Positions 8,389 through 17,389 are shown, counted from the stretch's first letter. The stretch: DNA of 64,000 nucleotides from Thermoleophilaceae bacterium (GCA_025928265.1 JAICJV010000004.1:1-64000); one strand, 5' to 3'. Notes: a model not told the origin generated them from the letters alone. Made by a program: numbers and translations.

Positions 8389-10382
8389 CGAACGCGCAGG
8401 TGGTTGATGTTCCGCCGCCTGGCGGGACGCTCCTTGTTCCTGTAGATGTCGACGCCGCGCGCGACGACCCTGTAGTTGCCGCGCGCGAGCCGGACCTTGC
8501 GCGCGAACTTCCAGTGCCGCGTGCCCTTTGCCCGGATGAGGATCGGCCGGCGGCAGTTGGTGTAGTGGCGGGCGAGCCGGCCGTTCTTCTTCATGAAGCG
8601 GCAGTTCTTCCCGCGCCCCTTGCCGCGTACCTTCGCGATCGAGATGTCCACGCGCGCGACCTTCGCCGGCGGATGGATCAGGTTCGCGCTCCTGCAGCCG
8701 CGGTCGCGCGACACGCCGCGCAACAGCGCACGACGGCGTGAGAGGCGGTCCTTCCTGCGCGTGATGCGCGTCACCGGTGCAAGCCGGTCGGGACAGGTGC
8801 CGCGCGCGACGCTGCCGGTGGCCGCGGGCGGCGCAGGGCCGCCCGAGCACAGCGACGAGCCGCCGGTCTGGTTCGACACCCATGTGCCGGGGTCGCTGTC
8901 CTTGGCGAGGTGCTGCGCGTCCGGGCTCGCCGCCTGGGTCTGGTCGACGGCGGGCCAGACGACGTGCGTCATGCACCCGGAGTCGATCGTAACGCCCCAC
9001 ACGTCGGGCGAGCGACCGCAGGCGAGTCCGTTGATGATGCCGGCGACGCCCGGCACGTTCGTGCACGATCCCATCAGCTCGCTCGCCGTCCCCGTGTCCG
9101 CGGCGACGTTCGAGATGCGCGACGTGGTGAAGTGCGGCGACGCGCTCAGGCCGTCGAGCGTCTGCGTCGCCGTCATGTACCAGGCGGGCGCCTGGTTCGG
9201 CCGCGCGACGCCGGTCCAGTACTCGCCCATCAGCTGGCCGGGGCTTCCCACGGTCATGTGCACGAGGACGTGGCCGGGCGCGTTCGGGTCGGCGGGAGCG
9301 AACGTCTTGGCGTCCGACCACTTGAGGTCGGCCGCCGACGCGGCAGGCCTCGCCCACTTGTACTTCACGCCCGCGCCCGAGTAGTCGGGGTACTTCTTGC
9401 CGTTCGGCGACTCCGGATACGCGACGTAGACGTTGCCCGCCGTATCGAGTCCCGCGTACGCCACCTGCATCGAGACGATCTGGCCCGTCGCGGCGTCGTC
9501 CACAGGCAGTGACTTGGTCCAGGTCTGGCCGCCGTCCTTCGACTGCGCGAACCACACGCGCGTACCGGCGACGATGTTGAACTCGAGCGGCTGACCGGCC
9601 GCCAGCGTCGTGCAGCCGCCGGTGTCACCCACGCCCTGGATCGGCGTTCCGCGCGTCGTGAACTCGGCGTACACGGTGCCGTCGCGCTGGTTCACGAAGA
9701 TCGTGCTCGGTCCGCCGGAGTCGGCGCACTGGAGGTCGGCGTAGGCGTCGTCGCCGGGCAGCGTGATCGGCACCGGCACGCCGAACGACTTGCCACCGTC
9801 GTCGGAGGAGGCGACGAACATGTTGTGCTGCGCATTCCCGGACGCGAGGTTGTGGAAGAGCAGGTACACGCGCTCCTTGCCCGTCTTCGGGTTAGGACCG
9901 GCGGCGAGCCATTGCCGGTCCTGGTCGGCCAGCGTGTTCGTGCCGGTCGACTGCTGCCAGGTCTTGCCGCGGTCGTCGGTCACGGCGCCCGGGAAGTTGA
10001 TGCCCGCGCTGTCGAGCTCGCTGGCGATCACGCGGCCGGTGGGCAGGGTGATGATGTCCACGTCCGGCGTCGCCTGCGTCTGGCCGGCGAAGTCGGCGGG
10101 CGTCTTGTGCCAGGTGTTGCCGCCGTCGGTCGAGTACATGACGATCGCGGGCGCGGTGTTCTCCTCGCCGCCAGCGCCGGGGCTGTCGGACGCCTTCTCA
10201 CCGTTCGTCACGAGCCATAGGGTTCCGTCCGGCCCGACCGTGATCCGCGGCTCGGTCCACGGCACTCCCGGCGAGATGCGCTGCACCTTCACGCTCGACC
10301 ACGTCGGTGGCGCGGCCTGCGCGGTCGCAACGCTCGCGATCAGCGCGATGAGCGCGATTCCCAGAACGCCCGCTGCCTTCAT
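8385..10382 (-). CDS. Secreted BNR/Asp-box repeat (sialidase-like) protein with basic C-terminal domain
   Basis: Asp boxes STDGGNTW, TDDRGKTW, SSDDGGKSF, SKDGGQTW; signal peptide. Confidence 0.85.
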   Translation of the reverse strand: MKAAGVLGIALIALIASVATAQAAPPTWSSVKVQRISPGVPWTEPRITVGPDGTLWLVTNGEKASDSPGAGGEENTAPAIVMYSTDGGNTWHKTPADFAGQTQATPDVDIITLPTGRVIASELDSAGINFPGAVTDDRGKTWQQSTGTNTLADQDRQWLAAGPNPKTGKERVYLLFHNLASGNAQHNMFVASSDDGGKSFGVPVPITLPGDDAYADLQCADSGGPSTIFVNQRDGTVYAEFTTRGTPIQGVGDTGGCTTLAAGQPLEFNIVAGTRVWFAQSKDGGQTWTKSLPVDDAATGQIVSMQVAYAGLDTAGNVYVAYPESPNGKKYPDYSGAGVKYKWARPAASAADLKWSDAKTFAPADPNAPGHVLVHMTVGSPGQLMGEYWTGVARPNQAPAWYMTATQTLDGLSASPHFTTSRISNVAADTGTASELMGSCTNVPGVAGIINGLACGRSPDVWGVTIDSGCMTHVVWPAVDQTQAASPDAQHLAKDSDPGTWVSNQTGGSSLCSGGPAPPAATGSVARGTCPDRLAPVTRITRRKDRLSRRRALLRGVSRDRGCRSANLIHPPAKVARVDISIAKVRGKGRGKNCRFMKKNGRLARHYTNCRRPILIRAKGTRHWKFARKVRLARGNYRVVARGVDIYRNKERPARRRNINHLRVR

Positions 10383-10442
10383 CGTCGACCCCCCGGTTGA
10401 CCGCGCGGGAGTCTACGCCTCAGTGGATCGCGACGCGAGTGG

Positions 10443-10456
10443 TGAGAGCGCTCTCA
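10443..10456. promoter_or_regulatory. Perfect palindrome TGAGAGCGCTCTCA, LacI-type operator-like
   Basis: 14-bp palindrome 61 bp upstream of the BNR gene start; resembles actinobacterial CelR/CebR box TGGGAGCGCTCCCA. Confidence 0.5.
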
Positions 10457-10479
10457 ACGCTACCCTCGGCGGTGTCACC

Positions 10480-10551
10480 GGGGGCGTGGTGATAACGGGA
10501 ACACACCGCCTTTGCACGGCGGAGTTGGGGGTTCGATTCCCCCCGCCTCCA
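10480..10551 (+). tRNA. tRNA-Ala (anticodon TGC)
   Basis: Cloverleaf by hand: acceptor GGGGGCG/CGCCTCC with G3-T70, anticodon arm CCGCC-TTTGCAC-GGCGG, T arm GGGGG-TTCGATT-CCCCC; CCA not encoded. Confidence 0.95.
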
Positions 10552-10669
10552 TGCGGTTTGCCTCGCGTTGCCAGCCGTTCGCACCCTTGCCGGCGCCAGC
10601 ACGCCGCACGGGCGCACGGCCGCCCTGCTTTAAAGAAGAGGGAGCGGGGGTCGCACCAATCGGTCACTG

Positions 10670-10706
10670 TGCTGTTTTGGCGTCGGTATCCGACGCCGAA
10701 ACAGCA
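10670..10706. repeat. 37-bp imperfect palindrome, copy 1
   Basis: TGCTGTTTTGGCGTCGG-TAT-CCGACGCCGAAACAGCA; 16/17 arm match. Confidence 0.9.
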
Positions 10707-10856
10707 AGGTGGCGTTCCGCACGGCGGATCGCTGTCCTACAGCGCGACTTCCGCTCCGGACGAGCAGCGGTGGTGAGGGGTTTCCCGCCTTGACCTTGAC
10801 GTTGGGGGAAGCCGCAGACTTGTCGGGCACTGTCATGTCGATGAGGAGCGAGGCGC

Positions 10857-11699
10857 GTGGGTCAGATGAGCATTGGAGAGTTCGCCCGACGCTCACGGCT
10901 GTCCGCGAAGGCGCTTCGGCTCTATGACGCGCGGGGTCTCCTGCCGCCGGCACGGGTGGATGAGGACTCTGGCTACCGCTTCTACGAACCCGGCCAGCTC
11001 AAGCGGGCACGCCTGATCGCGGCGTTGCGCCAGCTGCAGGTCCCGCTGGCGGAGATCAGGGCGATCCTGCCGCTTGAGCCGGTCCAGGCGGCAGACCGCG
11101 TCCGCGAGTTCTGGGCCGCAACCGACGCCGAACACACGGCCCGCCGTGCGCTCGCGGCACACCTGATCGACGAACTGAGCGGAAAGAGGTCCGTTATGTA
11201 CGAGGTCAGCGCGAGGGAGATGCCGGATCGCATGCTGCTGTGCGTGAAGCGCAACGTCGCCGGGCGGGATCAGGCATGGGCGTTCGGCAAGGAGTTCATC
11301 GCTCTGCTTCGGCACTACCAGCTGCCGCCGCTGCAGGGGCGCGCCGGCGCGTTTTTCTGTATCTACTGGGGTGAGGTCAGCGAGGACAGCGACGGTCCGG
11401 TGGAGTGGTGCCGTCCCGTCCCAACAGACGAGGCGGAAGTGCTCTCGGCACGCTGCCGGGAGTTGACTCTGCGTGCCGAGCCCGCCCACCAGGAGGCGTT
11501 CGTGAAGCTCGGCACCAATGGGCAGATCGACGGCGCCGAGTGGCAGCTGTTCTCACGATCGCTGCACGCCTGGAGCGAGCAGCAGCACGGCGTACGCCTA
11601 ACCGATCTGGGCATGCGAATCACGTATCTGGCCAGCGAGGCGGGTCAGGAGGCCTACAGTGACTTCGCGGTGCCGTTCATCGGTCATTCACGCGGATGA
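10857..11699 (+). CDS. MerR family regulator with GyrI-like effector-binding domain
   Basis: SIGEFARRSRLSAKALRLYDARGLLPPARVDEDSGYRFYEPGQLKRARLI; start GTG 10857 or ATG 10866. Confidence 0.9.
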   Translation: MGQMSIGEFARRSRLSAKALRLYDARGLLPPARVDEDSGYRFYEPGQLKRARLIAALRQLQVPLAEIRAILPLEPVQAADRVREFWAATDAEHTARRALAAHLIDELSGKRSVMYEVSAREMPDRMLLCVKRNVAGRDQAWAFGKEFIALLRHYQLPPLQGRAGAFFCIYWGEVSEDSDGPVEWCRPVPTDEAEVLSARCRELTLRAEPAHQEAFVKLGTNGQIDGAEWQLFSRSLHAWSEQQHGVRLTDLGMRITYLASEAGQEAYSDFAVPFIGHSRG

Positions 11700-11901
11700 C
11701 GACGGTCAATGCCGTCGCCAAGCACGACACGGCAACGACCCCGCCGGCGGTCGAGGACGTGCTCGATCGCTGCAAACAGATCGATCCGACCAGTCTCGAG
11801 TTGCACGGCTCGACGCGAGACGCCGAAGGAATCCGACACCCCTGCTTGGGACGAAGAGCGGCAGCCGTACAGGGGCTTGGTTCGTGCCTACCCTCTGGGC
11901 C

Positions 11902-12771
11902 GTGGACGTTCTCAGCTTCGGGGTCGAAGGAACACCGATCCAGTACGGCACCGACGGCGCCGGGAACCGGGTTCCCTACGGCGGTGCGGCGCGGCTCGAA
12001 ATTCTCGTGAACGGCGAGGATCTTCGGTCCCTGGTTCAGCGCGCCGAGAAGCGCGACGCAACGGCTGACAGCCAGCCCGACCTAGCAGGGTCGTATCACT
12101 ACCTCTCGGGCTATGAGTTCCCCAGCGGTTTGTTCTACGGCCAACCGGAAGGCGACTGGGACAGCGAGCTGAGCTACAAGGAGCGCGTCGCAGTCATGGG
12201 CTGCAACTGCGGAGTGATCGGCTGCTGGCCGTTTCTCGTGCGCATCGACGTAAACCCGGACGAAATCAGTTGGAGCGACTTCCGGCAGCCGTTCCGAAGC
12301 TGGCGCTACGACGCGCTTGGCCCCTTTCATTTCGAGCGCGAGCAGTACGACCAGGCGATAAAAGACGCTGCGGCCACGTTCGCCGACACGGCTCAGTACA
12401 CGGATGAGATGGCCAGCGCGTTTGCTCGGTCGATACGCAACCAGTTCGTTGTCAGCGACGAAAACTTGAACGGCCTGCTCGTTGCGCTCGCTCGGCGCGA
12501 CGAGATAACGGAGCGGACCGACGAGGAGCGGCAGGAGCTGTTCCGCGATCACGCGAAGCTCAAAGCGGCCGCCAAGGAGACGGCAGACATTCTCGGGCTG
12601 ACCGAGCGCCAGGGGCTCGTCATCGTGGCACGGGATCTCAGCGATGTCAGGGAGGCTGCGATCCGCGACCAGCTCGCGGAGGAAAAGCGTCTGGCGGCCC
12701 TTCCCGATGACGAGTTGCGGGAGGCGTACAGCCGATACGTCAAAAACCTGCGAAGCGCACTCTCTTCGTAG
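11902..12771 (+). CDS. Conserved-looking hypothetical protein (~289 aa)
   Basis: Coherent ORF VDVLSFGVEGTPIQYGTDGAGNRVPYGG...MGCNCGVIGCWPFLVRI; GTG 11902; 5' end uncertain. Confidence 0.7.
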   Translation: MDVLSFGVEGTPIQYGTDGAGNRVPYGGAARLEILVNGEDLRSLVQRAEKRDATADSQPDLAGSYHYLSGYEFPSGLFYGQPEGDWDSELSYKERVAVMGCNCGVIGCWPFLVRIDVNPDEISWSDFRQPFRSWRYDALGPFHFEREQYDQAIKDAAATFADTAQYTDEMASAFARSIRNQFVVSDENLNGLLVALARRDEITERTDEERQELFRDHAKLKAAAKETADILGLTERQGLVIVARDLSDVREAAIRDQLAEEKRLAALPDDELREAYSRYVKNLRSALSS

Positions 12772-13008
12772 CAGTTCGGACTACGCAGCGAGTACAGCTA
12801 AAAGCGACCGAAACGTGCTTGAGCCGCTCCGGAGATCACCTGCGGAAGCACACGAGATCGTGATAGCCCACTGCGCACCCGAGCGCGAGCTCAGGGACAT
12901 GGCGGAAGAGATCGAGAAGCGGCACGCGACGGTCAACCAGCAGTCATGAGCGCCAACCGCTGACAACTTCCGCGTCGCTGTCCGCCTGCCGCGACGCCGC
13001 GTCCACTC

Positions 13009-13030
13009 CCGCTCCGGACGTCCGGAGCGG
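13009..13030. repeat. 22-bp perfect palindrome
   Basis: CCGCTCCGGAC/GTCCGGAGCGG. Confidence 0.9.
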
Positions 13031-13060
13031 AAGTCGTGTAAAGCGGGGTAGATTCAAATC

Positions 13061-13474
13061 GTGGCCAGTCGCTTGTCCACACGTGATAAACGCGGTCGCG
13101 TCGTGCTAGCCGCGCTGGGGTCCCTGGCGTTGGCGGGCTTGGCTGTGGCAGCTGCCCCCATTCTGTGGCTGGCCGGCGGGCTCCGCGGCGTTGAGTGGGG
13201 CGGTGACGTCTTAACGGGTGTCGCGATCGCCGTGCTCGTCTACGCGAGCGTGAGCGTCGGGTTCGTGCTCGCGGACTGGCGGACGCCGCTCTGTCTCTGG
13301 GCGGCCTGCGCCGGCTTGGTTTTGATCGAACAGGTGATGTGGACTGACAACCCGACGCGCTCTGGCATCGACGACTTGCCGCCGGCGTTCCTCCTGCCCT
13401 TCACACCTTTGGTGGCGCTGCTACCAATGACCGGTCTCGGCATCCAACGGATCGCTGCACGAACGACGCGGTAG
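13061..13474 (+). CDS. Hypothetical membrane protein (137 aa)
   Basis: Several hydrophobic segments. Confidence 0.55.
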   Translation: MASRLSTRDKRGRVVLAALGSLALAGLAVAAAPILWLAGGLRGVEWGGDVLTGVAIAVLVYASVSVGFVLADWRTPLCLWAACAGLVLIEQVMWTDNPTRSGIDDLPPAFLLPFTPLVALLPMTGLGIQRIAARTTR

Positions 13475-13564
13475 CACCTCGCGCCCGGCTCCCCCGCGCG
13501 GCCGGTACTTCTGTTAGTCGTCCTCGGCGGAAGTGCGCAGCGTTCGCGCAGCCCCAGCGCACTG

Positions 13565-13601
13565 TGCTGCTTTGGCGTCGGATACCGACGCTTGGACAGC
13601 A
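13565..13601. repeat. 37-bp imperfect palindrome, copy 2
   Basis: TGCTGCTTTGGCGTCGG-ATA-CCGACGCTTGGACAGCA; same TGCTG-N5-GCGTCGG arms and length as copy 1. Confidence 0.85.
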
Positions 13602-13771
13602 CCGTGGTGCTTAGGGGTCGAATGCGGACCGCTATCGACCAAGGTGCACGTCACATTGGTGTTTCGCGATCGCTTGCCGATCGCAGGCCACCAAGGTGAC
13701 CGCGCCGCTCGGGAGCGCTCGCGCCCCACCCCCGCATCCTCTTGGAAGTCAGCGCGAGAGCTCTGGCGGCG

Positions 13772-13820
13772 GGGGTGTGCTGACTTAGGTCCGTCTAGCG
13801 GCCCTAACTCCGCACACCCC
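13772..13820. repeat. Stem-loop inverted repeat
   Basis: GGGGTGTGC/GCACACCCC outer arms plus inner TTAGG/CCTAA. Confidence 0.75.
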
Positions 13821-13999
13821 TACGACCGCTGCTCCTCTTTGAAGCAGGGCAATACGGCGCGCATGATGCCCAGCACGCAGCGCTCCTACGAGAGCTAACG
13901 CGGAGACTCGTCCGCTAGGCCGTCGAACCAGCAACGGACCGCTCGGGGAGGTGAAGCGGTCTCCCTCGCTCCATCCGCTTCGCCCGCTTTCATCCGCGG

Positions 14000-15214
14000 G
14001 TGTCCCTCGGGCGAGAGTTCCGCTGGCTGTGGGCCGCCTACGCGGTCAGCACCGCCGGGACGTGGCTCGCGTTCGACGCGTTCCCGCTGATCGCGATCCT
14101 CGTGTTGCACACGGGGCCGGGCGGGGTTTCGCTGCTGGCCGCCGCCGGGCTGGCCGTCGGCGCAATCGTGGCGGTGCCGCTCGGGCCGTGGGTCGAGTTC
14201 CGCCGCAAGCGCCAGGTCATGGTCGCCACGGATCTGGTCCGGTTCGCCGCGCTGATCAGCGTGCCGGCCGCGTTCGCGTTGGGCTGGCTCACGTTCGCGC
14301 AGCTCCTGATCGTGTCGGTGATCGTGGCGGCCGCCGACATCGCGTTCAAGGCGGCGACCGGCGCGTGCCTCAAGTCGCTCCTCCCGCCCGACGACCTGCT
14401 GACCGCGAACGGGCGGCTCGAGTCCACGCAATGGACCGCCACCGCGATCGGGCCGCCGCTCGGTGGCGCGATGATCGGGATCCTTGGACCGGTCGTGACC
14501 GTGATCGCGAACGCCGTCAGCTTCGTCTTGTCCGCAATGGGGATCCGCGCGATCGGGGGCAACGAGCCACGACCCGTCCGGCACGATGCGCAGCGGCCCC
14601 GCGTGCGCGACCTACTCGACGGCTGGCGCTACATCCTCGGCAACCCCGCGCTGCGCCCGCTCTTCTTCAACACCGTTCTCGTCAACGCGCTGATCCTCGC
14701 CACCGCGCCGCTGATGGCCGTGCTCATGCTCGGGGAACTCCACTTCGCGCCGTGGCAGTACGGGCTCGCGTTCGGCGCGCCGTGCGTGGGCGGGCTCGTC
14801 GGCGCGCGGCTGGCGCCCCGGGTGGCGCGGCGGTTCGGCAGTGACCGCGTGATCCCCATCGCGGGCGCGTTGCGCGCGTGCTGGTCGTTCGCGCTCGCGT
14901 TCGTCGTCCCGGGCGTCCCGGGGCTGGTGCTGGTCATCGCCGTGCAGCTCGGACTCGTCACCTGCGTGGGAGTGTTCAACCCCGTGTTCGCCACCTACCG
15001 GCTCGAGCAGACTCCGCCCGACCGGGTCGCGCGGATGCTCTCGGCATGGTCGGTCACGAGCAAGGCCGCGGTGGCTGCCACCACCGCGCTGTGGGGATTG
15101 CTCGCAAGCGTCGTCGGCGCGCGCGACGCCATCGCCGTCGCGGGCCTCCTCATGCTCGCCACGCCGCTTCTCCTGATGCGCCGCGAACGGGCGCCCGTGC
15201 TATCGATGCAGTGA
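14000..15214 (+). CDS. MFS transporter
   Basis: 12-TM pattern; LGREFRWLWAAYAVSTAGTWLAFDAFPLIAILVL...GP WVEFRRKRQVMVATDLVR. Confidence 0.85.
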   Translation: MSLGREFRWLWAAYAVSTAGTWLAFDAFPLIAILVLHTGPGGVSLLAAAGLAVGAIVAVPLGPWVEFRRKRQVMVATDLVRFAALISVPAAFALGWLTFAQLLIVSVIVAAADIAFKAATGACLKSLLPPDDLLTANGRLESTQWTATAIGPPLGGAMIGILGPVVTVIANAVSFVLSAMGIRAIGGNEPRPVRHDAQRPRVRDLLDGWRYILGNPALRPLFFNTVLVNALILATAPLMAVLMLGELHFAPWQYGLAFGAPCVGGLVGARLAPRVARRFGSDRVIPIAGALRACWSFALAFVVPGVPGLVLVIAVQLGLVTCVGVFNPVFATYRLEQTPPDRVARMLSAWSVTSKAAVAATTALWGLLASVVGARDAIAVAGLLMLATPLLLMRRERAPVLSMQ

Positions 15215-15993
15215 TGCTGCCCTTCGACGAAGCCGGCGACGGGCCCGCACTGGTGCTGCTGCACGCCGGTATCGCCGACCGGCGCATGTGGCGCGACCAG
15301 CTCGAGCCGCTCGCGGGCGCCGGCTACCGCGTGATCGCGATGGACCTTCCCGGCTTCGGCGAGGCGCCGCCGGCACCGGGCGAGCAGGCACCGTGGGCCG
15401 ACGTCGTGGCCACGATGGACGAGGCGGGCATCGAGCGTGCGGCGCTCGTCGGCAACTCGTTCGGCGGCGCGGTGGCCCTGCGCGTGGCGGCGGTCGCGCC
15501 CGAGCGGGTCTGGGCGCTCGCGCTGATCTCGGCGCCGCCGCCGGACCTCGAACCGTCGCCCGAGCTGCGCCGGGCTTGGGAGGCAGAGGCGTCGGCGCTC
15601 GAGGACGGCGACCTCGATGCGGCTGCCGCAGCAGTCGCCGAGGCCTGGGTCCAGCTCGGCGCTCCCGCGGGCGTGCGCGCACGCGTGGCTGTGATGCAGC
15701 GGCGCGCGTTCGAGCTCCAAGCCGATGCGGAGGAGCTGCCGGAAGCTGCCGACCCGGCCGGGGACATCGCCGCGCTGAAACGGATCGACGTTCCGGTGCT
15801 CGTGGCCGCAGGCGAGCACGACATGGTCGACTTCCGCGACGGTGCGGGCCGCATGGCGGATGCGTTGCCCGACGCGTCCCGGGTACTGATCGAGGGCGCG
15901 CGGCACCTGGCGCCGCTCGAGGCACCACAGTTGTTCCGAGAGCTCGTCCTGGATTTCCTGCGGCGGCCGCGTGAGAAGATGGACTACGCCTAG
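15214..15993 (+). CDS. Alpha/beta hydrolase
   Basis: LVLLHAGIADRRMW, VIAMDLPGFGEA, nucleophile GNSFGG, catalytic HL; start codon next to MFS stop. Confidence 0.9.
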   Translation: MLPFDEAGDGPALVLLHAGIADRRMWRDQLEPLAGAGYRVIAMDLPGFGEAPPAPGEQAPWADVVATMDEAGIERAALVGNSFGGAVALRVAAVAPERVWALALISAPPPDLEPSPELRRAWEAEASALEDGDLDAAAAAVAEAWVQLGAPAGVRARVAVMQRRAFELQADAEELPEAADPAGDIAALKRIDVPVLVAAGEHDMVDFRDGAGRMADALPDASRVLIEGARHLAPLEAPQLFRELVLDFLRRPREKMDYA

Positions 15994-16011
15994 CGACCGG
16001 AGGAGGGACAG

Positions 16012-17361
16012 TTGGGGGAGGAGGCCACTGCCGACCGGCAGGACACGGACGAGGAACGCCCCGACCAGGACGGCCGGCCGCAGCCGAGCAAGAGGACCGA
16101 CGGCCCGGACCTGGCCGAGGTGTCGAACTGGGAGATCGTCACCCACTACTTCGACGATGCCGCAGGGCGCCTGGGCATGGGCGACGACGTGGCGGCTGTC
16201 CTCAAGTCGTCGTACCGCGAGGTGCAGGTCCAGATCCCGATCGTTCGGGACGACGGCAAGCTTCAGGTGTTTTCCGGCTACCGCGTGCAGCACAACGGCG
16301 CGCGTGGGCCGTACAAGGGCGGCATCCGCTTCCATCCGGAGGTCGACCTCGACGAGATCCGCGCGCTCGCGTCGCTGATGACGTGGAAGACCGCGGTCGC
16401 CGGCATCCCCTACGGCGGCGCGAAGGGAGGGGTGAACTGCCCGGCCGAGGAGATGAGCGACCGCGAGAAGGAGGCCGTTGCGCGTTCGTTCATGGACAAG
16501 ATCGAGAAGGTGCTGGGGCCGAACCGCGACATCCCGGCGCCGGACGTGAACACCAACGCCCAGACCATGGCCTGGCTGATGGACGAGTACGGGAAGCTAC
16601 ACGGCTACACGCCCTCCATCGTCACCGGCAAGCCGATCGCGCTCGAGGGCTCGCTCGGCCGCGAATCCGCCACCGGCCGTGGCCTCGTCTACATGTTCGA
16701 GGAGGCCGCGAAGGACGCCGGGATCGAGCCCGCCGACGTGCGCTTCGTCGTGCAGGGCTACGGCAACGTCGGCTCGTGGGCGGCGCGCATCCTCGAGGAG
16801 CTCGGCGCCACGCTGATCGGGGCGTCGGACGCGTACGGCGCGATTCTCGACGAGGGCGGAATCGACGCGGCCAAGCTGGCCGAGCATGTGAAGGAAGGCG
16901 GCAAGGTCTGCGAGTTCGATGCATCGCAGCAGGTCTCGCATGACGATCTGTTCGAGGTCGAATGCGACGTGCTGATCCCCGCGGCACTCGGCGGCATGAT
17001 CCACGAGCGCAACGCCGACAAGATCAGGACGCAGATCCTGCTCGAGGGCGCCAACAGCCCGACGACCCCGAAGGCGGATCAGATCCTGGCCGACAACGGC
17101 GTGCACGTGATCCCCGACGTGATGGCGAACGCCGGCGGCGTGATCGTCTCCTACTTCGAGTGGGTCCAGAACATGCAGCACATGCGCTGGGAGGAGGACG
17201 ACGTGAACACCCGCCTCCGCAAGATCATGCAGCGCGCCTACCGCCACGTGAAGGAGAAGGCCGAGGACCGCGAGATCCCGCTGCGCCCCGCGGCCTATGA
17301 GCTGGGCATCGAGCGCGTGCTGGACGCTTCACGCACCCGCGGCTACATCCCCAAGGGGTAG
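16012..17361 (+). CDS. gdhA: Glu/Leu/Phe/Val dehydrogenase (glutamate dehydrogenase)
   Basis: GPYKGGIRFHPEVDLDEIRALASLMTWKTAVAGIPYGGAKGGV and GYGNVGSWAARIL; TTG start. Confidence 0.93.
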   Translation: MGEEATADRQDTDEERPDQDGRPQPSKRTDGPDLAEVSNWEIVTHYFDDAAGRLGMGDDVAAVLKSSYREVQVQIPIVRDDGKLQVFSGYRVQHNGARGPYKGGIRFHPEVDLDEIRALASLMTWKTAVAGIPYGGAKGGVNCPAEEMSDREKEAVARSFMDKIEKVLGPNRDIPAPDVNTNAQTMAWLMDEYGKLHGYTPSIVTGKPIALEGSLGRESATGRGLVYMFEEAAKDAGIEPADVRFVVQGYGNVGSWAARILEELGATLIGASDAYGAILDEGGIDAAKLAEHVKEGGKVCEFDASQQVSHDDLFEVECDVLIPAALGGMIHERNADKIRTQILLEGANSPTTPKADQILADNGVHVIPDVMANAGGVIVSYFEWVQNMQHMRWEEDDVNTRLRKIMQRAYRHVKEKAEDREIPLRPAAYELGIERVLDASRTRGYIPKG

Positions 17362-17389
17362 CTGGGGAATTTCGCTCCTCGAGTGCAAA

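Noticed and set aside
10413-10667. Minus-strand ORF with GGGNRTPNSAVQRRCVPVITTP
   Set aside because: Antisense translation of tRNA-Ala, a recurrent false annotation
10480-13895. tRNA-integrated element with duplicated attachment site
   Set aside because: No second copy of the tRNA 3' end (TTCGATTCCCCCCGCCTCCA) seen downstream and no integrase; islet call rests on inverted repeats only
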